From assembly GCA_964634755.1 (NCBI GenBank), contig CAZWJH010000120.1, positions 1 through 5,724 of the forward strand: a DNA stretch of 5,724 nt, in the 5' to 3' direction. A program made the position numbers and the translations under genes. The notes under the pieces are model-generated. The model was given only the letters and a program-made list of their open reading frames with translations, was not told the origin of the DNA and made no database searches. Of the stretch, positions 1 through 5,724 are shown piece by piece. This DNA is from JALXDT01 sp964634755. Lineage in GTDB: Bacteria > Acidobacteriota > Aminicenantia > JAMOAD01. Numbering within the stretch: position 1 is the stretch's first letter; each line of letters begins with the position of its first letter.

Positions 1-91
1 ACAATATTTTCCCTCCCTTAGCCACTATCTTTCTCTTTCTTACTCGAGATTTCGGAATCAACTAAAAAAATTGACACAATATTTACCCTCT
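1..91. repeat. Short direct repeat (two 16-bp copies) upstream of the ROK kinase gene
   Basis: Bases 1-16 (ACAATATTTTCCCTCC) recur at 76-91 (ACAATATTTACCCTCT) with 14 of 16 identical, offset by 75 bp. The second copy lies in the spacer of the ROK kinase promoter, so the pair could be an operator or the trace of a small duplication. The first copy sits at the window edge, so whether the similarity continues to the left is unknown. In an AT-rich region a chance match is possible. The rest of 1-70 holds no supported gene. Confidence 0.3.
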
Positions 92-99
92 ATTATAAT
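71..99 (+). promoter_or_regulatory. Consensus sigma-70 promoter for the ROK kinase gene
   Basis: TTGACA at 71-76 and TATAAT at 94-99 are separated by exactly 17 bp, a perfect match to the vegetative sigma-70 consensus. Transcription should start near 106-107 and give a leader of about 28 bases that contains the GGAGGT ribosome binding site at 124-129. Such a strong promoter suggests high expression, or tight repression by an unseen regulator. Confidence 0.88.
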
Positions 100-134
100 T
101 TCAAGCATTGTTAATATTTCCGTGGAGGTAATCT

Positions 135-986
135 ATGAAGGAAGCAGTAATAGGAGTTGATCTTGGAGGAACAAAGGTTCAAGCAGGAAGAGTTGTAAAC
201 AGTAAAATAGAAGAAAAATATCAAACATCTGTTTCAGCAAATGCGCAAGATGAAGAGATAATAGTAAAAGAAATGTTTGAAACAATAGAAAAAGTTATAA
301 CAAAGGATGTTATTGCCATAGGGATAGGAGTTCCAAGCTTAGTAGACACAGAAAAAGGTATCGTTTATAATGTGGAAAACATCCCTTCGTGGAAAGAAGT
401 CCATTTAAAGGAAAAAACGGAAGAGCGTTTTGGAATTCCAGTTTTTATTAATAATGATGCCAATTGTTTTGCTCTCGGAGAATATTATTATGGAAAGGGC
501 AGAGGGGTAAAACACATGGTGGGATTAACAATAGGAACAGGCCTTGGCTCTGGAATAATTATCAATAGGAAGCTCTATGAAGGAGCAAATTGCGGAGCAG
601 GAGAAATAGGCACTGTTCCTTATAAAGATTCCAATATTGAAGATTATACGAGCGGCCAGTTTTTCAAAACAAAATATGGAAAAGATGGAAAGGAGATTTA
701 CGAAGAGACCTTAAAAGGTGATAAAACAGCTCTAAAAGCATTTGAAGAATTGGGAAAAAATCTTGGAGTAGCTATAAAAATCATCCTTTCTTTATATGAT
801 CCTGAAGCTATAATTTTAGGAGGCTCAATCTCCTCTGCTTTTAATTTCTTTAAGGTCAGTATGTTCAAAGAACTAGAGGACTTTCTCTTTCCCTTTGTTA
901 TTAAAAAATTAAAATTGGAAGTGTCAGAAAACAAAGAAAATCCCATCCTAGGAGCAGCCGCTCTGTATTATAACAATCTCGTTTAA
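135..986 (+). CDS. ROK-family sugar kinase (glucokinase-like), zinc-loop-less variant
   Basis: A probable cytoplasmic ATP-dependent hexokinase of the ROK family (glucokinase, fructokinase or N-acetyl-hexosamine kinase type); the substrate cannot be read from sequence. Residues 7-13 (GVDLGGT) form the first ATP phosphate loop. NNDAN at 106-110 carries the catalytic base D108, GTGLGSG at 134-140 is the second phosphate loop, and GAGEIG at 154-159 holds the conserved sugar-contacting E157. DPEAIILGG at 222-230 is the adenosine-site motif. Two family features are missing: the His after EIG is T160, and the zinc motif CxCGxxGCxE is replaced by a short loop ending in DYTSGQFF. At 283 residues it is slightly short but complete at both ends. 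The ATG is supported by GGAGGT five bases upstream. It could also be a ROK protein with altered substrate range; it has no DNA-binding domain, so it is not a ROK repressor. Confidence 0.9.
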   Translation: MKEAVIGVDLGGTKVQAGRVVNSKIEEKYQTSVSANAQDEEIIVKEMFETIEKVITKDVIAIGIGVPSLVDTEKGIVYNVENIPSWKEVHLKEKTEERFGIPVFINNDANCFALGEYYYGKGRGVKHMVGLTIGTGLGSGIIINRKLYEGANCGAGEIGTVPYKDSNIEDYTSGQFFKTKYGKDGKEIYEETLKGDKTALKAFEELGKNLGVAIKIILSLYDPEAIILGGSISSAFNFFKVSMFKELEDFLFPFVIKKLKLEVSENKENPILGAAALYYNNLV

Positions 987-2362
987 TTCATAATGTGAAT
1001 AGCTTCTTTAAAAGCATTCATAAAAGCCTCACCTATTGATTCAGAAACAGTAGGATGAGGAAAAACGAGCTCCTTTAAATCTTCGTATCTTGCCTCTTTT
1101 TTTATCATATACGCTAAACCCTGAATCATCTCCCCAGCAGAGGAAGACATCAAAGAGGCTCCGATGAGCTTATTTTCGTGAAAAATAACTTTCATAAAAC
1201 CAGATGATTCTCCTTCTATCAAGGATTTTCCATTTGCAACAAGGGGAAATTTTCCTATACTTAAATCACCAAACATATCTCTTCCCTCTTCCTCGGAAAA
1301 TCCAACGGTAGCTATCTCAGGAGTAGTGTAAATAACAGCAGGAATTAAAGTGTCGTCAATTTTTTCCATCTTTCCCCCAAACATGTTCTCAACTGCGATC
1401 AAACCTTCATGAAGTGCTTTATGGGCAAGGAGCTTTCCTCCGATAACATCCCCCACTGCATAAATATTTTCACCTGCCCTTAAGAAATCATCGACCCTAA
1501 TAAAACCTCTTGTCTCTGTCCGAATATCCGTATTTTCAAGCCTTAATGCACATGTATTTGCTACTCTCCCTGTAGCAATTAAAAGATATTCACTTTCTAT
1601 TTCTATTTGTCCATTTTCTTTTTCGGCTGTAATCTTCAAGCGACCATCTACTTCAATGATATTTTTAACTCCGGTACTCGTATAAATAGTTATTCCTTTC
1701 TTTTTTAAGATTCTTTTTAAATTAGAGGTAATCTCCTTGTCAATCCCCGGGAGAATCTCATCCATTATTTCAATGACTTTTACATCTGTACCAAAACTTC
1801 CCAAAACAGAAGCAATTTCTATACCTATAACTCCCCCCCCAACAATTGTAATAGAAGAAGGTATTTTATCAAATTCAAAAACTTTATCTGAAAAAATTAT
1901 TTTATCGCTATTAAAGGTTTCAAATGATTTTGGAACAGCCGGTTTTGAGCCCACTGCTACTAAAATATTTTCACCTGTAAAGTTTTTATCTCCAATTGAA
2001 ACAGTATGATTATCTTCAAAAAAAGCCTCACCTTTTTCCACTACAACCTTATTCTTTTTCAATAAAAATTCAACTCCTTTGACTAATTTACTAACAATAC
2101 TATTTTTATACCTAATAATACTCTCCCAATTATATGAAACATTTTCTAGCTTAATCCCAAAATTATCAGAGTTTTTTGCTTGCTCATAAACATGAGCAGA
2201 CTTTAATAAAGCTTTGGTTGGGATACATCCGACATTAAGACATACTCCACCTATCTTGTTTTTTTCAATAAGTAATACTTTTCTCCCTTTTTGGGCTGCT
2301 CTTATTGCAGCCCCATAGCCGCCGAGACCTCCTCCAATTACAATTAAATCATAATCATACAT
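983..2362 (-). CDS. lpdA: Dihydrolipoyl dehydrogenase (E3)
   Basis: A FAD- and NAD-dependent flavoprotein that reoxidises dihydrolipoamide in 2-oxoacid dehydrogenase complexes or the glycine cleavage system. All family landmarks are present in order: the FAD Rossmann loop GGGLGG (10-15), the redox disulfide GGVCLNVGCIPTK (38-50; C41 and C46), the NAD loop VGGGVIGIE (174-182), ATGR (263-266), the second FAD motif YAVGDV (301-306), and the C-terminal HPTVSE carrying the catalytic pair H436 and E441. Its 459 residues are the usual length, and there is no N-terminal lipoyl domain. It starts one base after the hisC stop codon, and its ribosome binding site (AGGAG, seven bases before the ATG) lies inside the end of hisC, indicating translational coupling. 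No E1, E2 or gcv gene is in the window, so the partner complex is unknown. Mercuric or glutathione reductase is less likely, given the GGVCLNVGC active site and HPTVSE end. Confidence 0.95.
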   Translation of the reverse strand: MYDYDLIVIGGGLGGYGAAIRAAQKGRKVLLIEKNKIGGVCLNVGCIPTKALLKSAHVYEQAKNSDNFGIKLENVSYNWESIIRYKNSIVSKLVKGVEFLLKKNKVVVEKGEAFFEDNHTVSIGDKNFTGENILVAVGSKPAVPKSFETFNSDKIIFSDKVFEFDKIPSSITIVGGGVIGIEIASVLGSFGTDVKVIEIMDEILPGIDKEITSNLKRILKKKGITIYTSTGVKNIIEVDGRLKITAEKENGQIEIESEYLLIATGRVANTCALRLENTDIRTETRGFIRVDDFLRAGENIYAVGDVIGGKLLAHKALHEGLIAVENMFGGKMEKIDDTLIPAVIYTTPEIATVGFSEEEGRDMFGDLSIGKFPLVANGKSLIEGESSGFMKVIFHENKLIGASLMSSSAGEMIQGLAYMIKKEARYEDLKELVFPHPTVSESIGEAFMNAFKEAIHIMN

Positions 2363-2363
2363 C

Positions 2364-3473
2364 TTAAAACTCCTTTAAAACTTCCTTAAGTGAATCAATG
2401 AAAATCTTATTTTGCTCCATTGTCCCAATTGTTATTCTTACCGCTTCAGGAATCCCAAAGGGACCCAAAGGTCTTATAATTATTCCCTTTTTCTCAAGTT
2501 TTTTCACTAATTCAAGAGGATCCACAGTTGGGATAAACATCAAGAAATTGGTTTGGGAAGGGAAAACTTTAAATCCTATTTTAGTTAATTCCTCAAAAAG
2601 AAATTCTTTACCCTTCTTATTAGTTTTAAAAGATAAATCAAGAAAGTCTTTATCATCAATAGCTGCTTCAGCTGCAACAGAAGCCAATCTTGATACATTA
2701 AAAGGCAAGCGGACTTTCATCAATACATCCAAAAGCTCTTTTTGAGCCACTCCCACACCAATTCTTAAGCCGGCAAGCCCATAAACTTTTGATAGTGTCC
2801 TTAAAAGGAAAAGGTTAGGAAATTCCCTGATCCATTCAAGAGCACTTTTATAGTCTTCCGCATCAGCATACTCAACATAAGCCTCATCCAAGACTATAAG
2901 TATATCCTGAGGAATCTTTTTAAGAAAATTATAAAGCTCTCCCGCAGGTATATAACTACCCGTGGGATTATTGGGATTTGCAATAAATAAAATACTAATA
3001 TTTTTTCCACTATTTAACTCTTTTTCAAAACCTTTTAAATCATACTTATAATCATCAGTAGTATCAACCCACAAAATATACTCTTCCCCTGCAAACTCCT
3101 GTACTACCTTTTCATACATTAAAAAAGAATTTTTTGAAACTATTGCATACTTACCTTCATCAAGAACAAGGCTAGCTGCCATTTTAATTAATTCAACAGA
3201 ACCACTTCCTAAAATTATCCATTCGGTAGGTACATTGTAATATTTTGAAAGTTTGTTTTTTAAAGAATAATAGGTGTCATCAGGGTAAAAATAGGATTTT
3301 TCAGTCTCTCTTTTTATTGCTTCAAGTGCCTTGGGAGATGTTCCGAGAGGATTTTCATTTGAAGCAAGCTTAATAATCCTCTCAACTCCTAATTCTCTTT
3401 GCAAGACTTCTTCAGGTTTTCCCGGGATATAAGGTTTAATCTTTTCAATCCTTTTGTTTAATTTTAAAAACAT
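2364..3473 (-). CDS. hisC: Histidinol-phosphate aminotransferase (class I/II aminotransferase, HisC type)
   Basis: A PLP enzyme that converts imidazole acetol phosphate and glutamate to histidinol phosphate and 2-oxoglutarate in histidine synthesis. LASNENPLGTSP (36-47) is the typical HisC start of the fold. NPNNPTG (166-172) and LDEAYVEY (195-202, D196) contact the cofactor ring. LRTLSKVYGLAGLRIG (224-239) contains the PLP lysine K229, and RPLGPFG with VRITIGT (345-351, R346) forms the C-terminal substrate-binding end. The length of 369 residues is normal. The ATG is preceded by AGGAGG at 3478-3483, four bases away. It is the first gene of an operon with lpdA, away from other his genes. HisC homologues can also act on aromatic amino acids, so an orphan copy might serve phenylalanine or tyrosine synthesis; sequence alone does not decide this. 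Confidence 0.9.
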   Translation of the reverse strand: MFLKLNKRIEKIKPYIPGKPEEVLQRELGVERIIKLASNENPLGTSPKALEAIKRETEKSYFYPDDTYYSLKNKLSKYYNVPTEWIILGSGSVELIKMAASLVLDEGKYAIVSKNSFLMYEKVVQEFAGEEYILWVDTTDDYKYDLKGFEKELNSGKNISILFIANPNNPTGSYIPAGELYNFLKKIPQDILIVLDEAYVEYADAEDYKSALEWIREFPNLFLLRTLSKVYGLAGLRIGVGVAQKELLDVLMKVRLPFNVSRLASVAAEAAIDDKDFLDLSFKTNKKGKEFLFEELTKIGFKVFPSQTNFLMFIPTVDPLELVKKLEKKGIIIRPLGPFGIPEAVRITIGTMEQNKIFIDSLKEVLKEF

Positions 3474-3514
3474 TATTCCTCCTCAGATAAATTATTTATT
3501 ATATATGTAATAGT

Positions 3515-3543
3515 ATTGTATTAAATTAAATGTCTGAGTGCAA
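3515..3543 (-). promoter_or_regulatory. Possible promoter for hisC-lpdA
   Basis: On the minus strand TTGCAC (3543-3538) and TACAAT (3520-3515) are 17 bp apart. The -10 matches the consensus at five of six positions, the -35 at only three. Transcription would start near 3508 and leave a leader of about 35 bases with the strong ribosome binding site. A TATAAT also occurs closer to the gene, but without a recognisable -35. The 95-bp gap between the sulfatase-like gene and hisC shows no clear intrinsic terminator, so read-through from upstream is also possible. Confidence 0.4.
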
Positions 3544-3568
3544 GCAAAAAATGAAACCCACTTTAAGA

Positions 3569-4870
3569 TTAATTAACATACCCAAGACTTTTCAATTTGT
3601 TTATGTCCTTTTTGTTTAGCTTTATTTTTTTCCTTTCTCTAACATATTTTTTGCAATTATTCTTAAATTTAAAAAAGAAATTTTCAAGCTGTTTCCCCAA
3701 CTTCTTTTTGCCGCTATATATATTAAATCTCTCTTTTCTATCCCTTCCCATATCAAAAAGCATTCTATTTTTACCATTTTCTAAAATAAAATGCCATCTT
3801 CCATAAATCACACCATCGTGCTCTATTTCTTTTCTAACTTTCTTCCATAAATGGAGTAAAAGATATCTTTTATTCAAACTATTTTTCTTACCTTCAATTA
3901 AAGGTAAAAGATTTTTACCCTCTTCCTCTGTACCTATGGGGTATCCCAATATACCTCTTATCGTAGGCAAGATATCTATTGTTGACACGGGAGTATAAAT
4001 ATTCTTTCGCTTTTTTATCTCAGGGTAGTAAATGATTAAAGGCACATGTATTTCTTCATAATAAAGAGAATGTCCGTGATCCATCCAACCATGATCCCAT
4101 AAACCTTCCCCATGATCTGAGGTTATAATAAGAAGAGTGTTTTTATTCCATCCAAACTTTTCGTACAATTTTTTTATATATATATCAGCAAAATATATTT
4201 CACTATCATATCTGCTTTTAATATCATCCTCAAACTTTTCCTTTTTCCGATACAATGGTTCTCTCCCGTGATAAGGAGCATGTGGGTCCATAAAGTGAAT
4301 ATACAAAAAGTATTTTCCATTTTCTTTTATCTCTTTTTCCCACCTTAAAAGATTCTCATAAATTTTTTTAGCTCCCACATAACTTTTGGTTTCAAATTTA
4401 TCAAATCCCTGGTCAAAGCCTTCTAATTTGCTTATATTAAGGTTATCAGCTATTCCAAAAGTCCTGTATGAAAAACTCTTCATAACTTCCGGCATGGTAT
4501 TTATTTCCGAGGGTATTTTATTAACAATCACATTTGGATTAATACTTTGAGCTATCCTTATAGCCAAAAGCCCCATTAAAACTCCATGTTGAAAAGGATA
4601 AAGTGAGGTAAAGATAGAAGCAGTAGCAGGTGCAGTCCATGAGGATGCGGCAAAAGCATGATGAAAAACAACTGATTTTTTACTTAATTCTGTAATAAAA
4701 GGAGCTGTCATTTTCTTATAACCATAAGGGGGGAGATGATCAGCACGCAAGGCATCTATAACAATAACAACTACATTACAATTTTTTACCTCTCTTTTTT
4801 TACAATCCGACAAAAAAACCATACTTAAAACAAAGATTAACAAAAAAAATAAATAAATTTTCCTTTTCAT
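3569..4870 (-). CDS. Exported sulfatase-fold (alkaline phosphatase superfamily) hydrolase or transferase, probable Thr nucleophile
   Basis: A 433-residue metalloenzyme of the sulfatase/phosphoethanolamine-transferase superfamily, probably facing outward. The N-terminus has a KRK n-region and a hydrophobic stretch (about residues 6-20), then LSDC with C23; this is a possible lipoprotein site, although Asp just before the Cys is unusual. Metal ligands and family motifs follow: DALRADHLPPYGY (39-51, D39), MDPHAPYH (194-201), and TSDHGEGLWDHG (250-261, D252, H253) with DHGH (264-267). Where Cys/Ser-sulfatases carry CxPxR, this protein has SSWTAPATAS, with T79 at the nucleophile position, as in threonine-using phosphoryl-transfer relatives. 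The end, LKSLGYVN, is a common finish in this subfamily. The substrate is unknown; cell-surface polysaccharide or lipid headgroups are inferred. The ATG at 4870 is chosen because the upstream extension crosses the tRNA gene. No ribosome binding site precedes it, but a strong promoter ends ten bases away. Confidence 0.85.
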   Translation of the reverse strand: MKRKIYLFFLLIFVLSMVFLSDCKKREVKNCNVVVIVIDALRADHLPPYGYKKMTAPFITELSKKSVVFHHAFAASSWTAPATASIFTSLYPFQHGVLMGLLAIRIAQSINPNVIVNKIPSEINTMPEVMKSFSYRTFGIADNLNISKLEGFDQGFDKFETKSYVGAKKIYENLLRWEKEIKENGKYFLYIHFMDPHAPYHGREPLYRKKEKFEDDIKSRYDSEIYFADIYIKKLYEKFGWNKNTLLIITSDHGEGLWDHGWMDHGHSLYYEEIHVPLIIYYPEIKKRKNIYTPVSTIDILPTIRGILGYPIGTEEEGKNLLPLIEGKKNSLNKRYLLLHLWKKVRKEIEHDGVIYGRWHFILENGKNRMLFDMGRDRKERFNIYSGKKKLGKQLENFFFKFKNNCKKYVRERKKIKLNKKDINKLKSLGYVN

Positions 4871-4880
4871 AATGAAAAGA

Positions 4881-4909
4881 ATTATAAAATAATAGAAGTA
4901 TCCAGTCAA
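4881..4909 (-). promoter_or_regulatory. Strong promoter immediately upstream of the sulfatase-like gene (near-leaderless)
   Basis: On the minus strand TTGACT (4909-4904) and TATAAT (4886-4881) are 17 bp apart, an 11 of 12 match to the sigma-70 consensus. Only ten bases separate the -10 from the ATG at 4870, so the expected start, an A at about 4873, leaves roughly three untranslated bases. This fits the absence of a Shine-Dalgarno sequence and supports the chosen ATG. It also uncouples the gene from the tRNA upstream. Confidence 0.8.
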
Positions 4910-4930
4910 ACTACTAACATTTTTTTCCTT

Positions 4931-4944
4931 ATAAAATAAAAAAA
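4931..4944 (-). terminator. T-rich tract directly after tRNA-Gln, possible transcription end
   Basis: Directly after the discriminator base of the tRNA the minus strand reads seven T, A, four T, A, T. There is no separate hairpin, so termination would depend on the folded tRNA itself or on RNase processing. The next gene has its own promoter just downstream, which fits the tRNA transcript ending here. Confidence 0.35.
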
Positions 4945-5016
4945 CTGGGAAGCAGGGATTCGAACCCCAACTCTCGGATCCAGAGTCCGATGTCCTGCCA
5001 GTTAGACGACTTCCCA
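4945..5016 (-). tRNA. tRNA-Gln (anticodon CUG)
   Basis: A complete cloverleaf of 72 bases can be folded by eye. The acceptor stem TGGGAAG pairs with CTTCCCA. The anticodon stem TCGGA/TCCGA closes the loop CTCTGGA, which places CTG at positions 34-36. The T arm is GGGG, TTCGAAC, CCC followed by T and G, which extend the stem through wobble pairs. The D arm is GTC with TAACTGGCA. The U1-A72 pair and discriminator G73 are typical tRNA-Gln identity elements. CCA is not encoded, so it must be added enzymatically. In such an AT-rich genome a second tRNA-Gln with anticodon UUG is expected elsewhere for the CAA codon. Confidence 0.95.
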
Positions 5017-5032
5017 GTATAAAAGTAGTGAT

Positions 5033-5061
5033 AATATAATTTATCTTTCTAAATTTGTCAA
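5033..5061 (-). promoter_or_regulatory. Promoter of tRNA-Gln
   Basis: On the minus strand TTGACA (5061-5056, perfect -35) is followed after 17 bp by TATATT (5038-5033, five of six). The predicted start near 5026 lies about ten bases before the mature tRNA 5' end, leaving a short leader for RNase P to remove. Confidence 0.85.
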
Positions 5062-5081
5062 TATCCCAACACATCTCATAA

Positions 5082-5134
5082 AGCAGAGCAGCTGAACAGC
5101 CGTCCCGGCTGAGCAGCAAAATTGTTTCTCTGCT
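5082..5134 (-). repeat. GC-rich nested inverted repeat (hairpin) between the SUMF1-like gene and tRNA-Gln
   Basis: The outer arms AGCAGAG (5082-5088) and CTCTGCT (5128-5134) pair over 7 bp. Inside them lie GCTG (5091-5094) with CAGC (5114-5117), a 2x2 internal loop, then CAGCCG (5097-5102) with CGGCTG (5106-5111) around a 3-base loop. The outer section is asymmetric, with two unpaired bases on one side and ten on the other. The element is clearly richer in G+C than its surroundings. Read with the upstream gene (minus strand) it lies about 30 bases after the stop and is followed only by TTAT, so it may be a weak terminator, an mRNA 3' stabiliser or a copy of a dispersed palindromic repeat. CGGCTTT also occurs twice beside it (5138-5144 and 5159-5165). 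Confidence 0.6.
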
Positions 5135-5164
5135 GTTCGGCTTTGTAACAGGCTGGAACGGCTT

Positions 5165-5724
5165 TTAGTTTTGGGCTTTGGATGTTTTTCCCTTCACAAC
5201 AAGCCTTATTCCGGCCCATCTTTGCCTGCATTTGTTGAGCGTTTTTCCATCTTTTACTGAAAAGAACCATTCTCCCACAACATCCCCCTCTTCTGTTAAT
5301 TCTGGCAAATTACCATCTATATCATAAAGCCCTGATTTTGTCGGGAGAAAACTTGCAACAGGTTTCACCATTCTTCCAGATAGACCTTTTTTGTTTAAAT
5401 ATTTAATCCACTCTACTCTTTCATCTGGAGTAGGCTCATATCCAATCCAGTATCTTAAAGTATTTTCTTCTTCTGCTTTTTCATTCTCCAATAGTTTTTC
5501 AAATTCAGATTTTTTAATAAGCCTTAAGCTCTTTCCTGTTTTCTCTTTTATAAAAGATAAATATTCCTTTATGATTTTTCTTGATATCCCGTGTACAGGT
5601 ATGTTCGGAGCACCTTTAATCACTTTATCAGGATGTTTTATTTTCAAAAATTCATTTAATTGAGCTACAGTAAGCTCTGTCCTTGCCACATTAAGATCTC
5701 CAACTTTAACAAACTCAGGGATTA
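5165..5724 (-). CDS. Divergent formylglycine-generating-enzyme-like (SUMF1/FGE-sulfatase) domain, C-terminal part, start outside window
   Basis: The frame is open to the window edge, so the 185 visible codons are the C-terminus of a longer protein. A GTG at 5689 is in frame but lies inside the conserved domain and is probably not the start. SUMF1 landmarks appear in order, numbered from the first full codon at 5722: ARTELTVAQLNEFL (13-26) corresponds to the usual TEVTNAQY segment, and LRLIKKSEFEKLL (66-78) to RLPTEAEWE. PVASFLPTKSGLYDIDGNLPEL (121-142) is the best match, to PVGSFPPNxxGLYDMxGNVWEW, and AGIRLVV (170-176) to the final GFR. Many hallmark aromatics are replaced, and only one cysteine (C165) is visible, so formylglycine-generating activity is unlikely. 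Such domains often serve as binding or scaffold modules in exported or signalling proteins. What precedes the domain cannot be seen. Confidence 0.75.
   Translation of the reverse strand, partial: IPEFVKVGDLNVARTELTVAQLNEFLKIKHPDKVIKGAPNIPVHGISRKIIKEYLSFIKEKTGKSLRLIKKSEFEKLLENEKAEEENTLRYWIGYEPTPDERVEWIKYLNKKGLSGRMVKPVASFLPTKSGLYDIDGNLPELTEEGDVVGEWFFSVKDGKTLNKCRQRWAGIRLVVKGKTSKAQN

Noticed and set aside
46..58. Small imperfect palindrome GATTTCGGAATC upstream of the ROK promoter
   Set aside because: Too short and imperfect to call an operator, and there is no second copy.
1..65. Plus-strand frame ending at TAA 63-65, possibly the tail of an upstream gene
   Set aside because: Only about 20 codons are visible, with no recognisable motif, so coding status cannot be judged.
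1737..2009. Plus-strand open frame of 90 codons inside lpdA
   Set aside because: It is antisense to a complete, well-conserved gene, with low-complexity Ser/Ile/Pro-rich composition typical of a shadow frame; the same holds for 2398-2745, 3597-3806, 5391-5663 and minus-strand 698-946.
3540..3568. Possible intrinsic terminator after the sulfatase-like gene
   Set aside because: The minus strand has a T-run preceded by AAAGTG/CATTTT, which forms only a weak AT-rich stem with a wobble pair; not enough to call a terminator.
5076..5270. Minus-strand open frame of 64 codons between the tRNA and the SUMF1-like gene
   Set aside because: It overlaps the SUMF1-like coding end in another frame, runs through the GC-rich hairpin and has no recognisable similarity or ribosome binding site.

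Overview
The window is AT-rich bacterial DNA, roughly one third G+C by eye. It holds five protein genes and one tRNA gene. The promoters fit the sigma-70 consensus with 17-bp spacers, the ribosome binding sites are of the GGAGG type, and intergenic gaps are short. The tRNA gene does not encode its CCA end. These traits fit many AT-rich anaerobic or thermophilic lineages, and I cannot place the organism further from sequence alone.

Left part (1-986, + strand): a perfect-consensus promoter (TTGACA, 17 bp, TATAAT) and a good ribosome binding site lead into a ROK-family sugar kinase. This kinase lacks the usual zinc-binding cysteine cluster. Its stop codon overlaps the stop codon of the converging gene on the other strand.

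Middle (983-3543, - strand): a two-gene operon, read right to left. It encodes a histidinol-phosphate aminotransferase-type enzyme (hisC), then dihydrolipoyl dehydrogenase (lpdA). Only one base separates the two genes, so they are probably translationally coupled. Neither gene's usual pathway partners are present.

Right part (3569-5724, - strand): a secreted or lipid-anchored alkaline-phosphatase-superfamily protein (sulfatase / phosphoethanolamine-transferase fold) is read from its own strong promoter, which sits only 10 bases before the ATG, so its mRNA is probably almost leaderless. Upstream of it is tRNA-Gln(CUG) with its own good promoter. Next comes a GC-rich nested hairpin. At the window edge is the 3' part of a gene for a divergent formylglycine-generating-enzyme-like (SUMF1) domain, whose start lies outside the window.

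The sulfatase-fold protein and the SUMF1-like domain look like a modifying-enzyme/substrate pair. However, the sulfatase-fold protein appears to carry threonine where formylglycine would form, and the SUMF1-like domain has lost the usual conserved cysteine pair, so I do not believe they form such a pair. I see no CRISPR array, insertion sequence, phage gene or convincing new multi-gene system. The most useful observations are the mis-extended sulfatase reading frame across the tRNA gene, the near-leaderless promoter, the GC-rich hairpin element, the zinc-less ROK kinase and the overlapping convergent stop codons.
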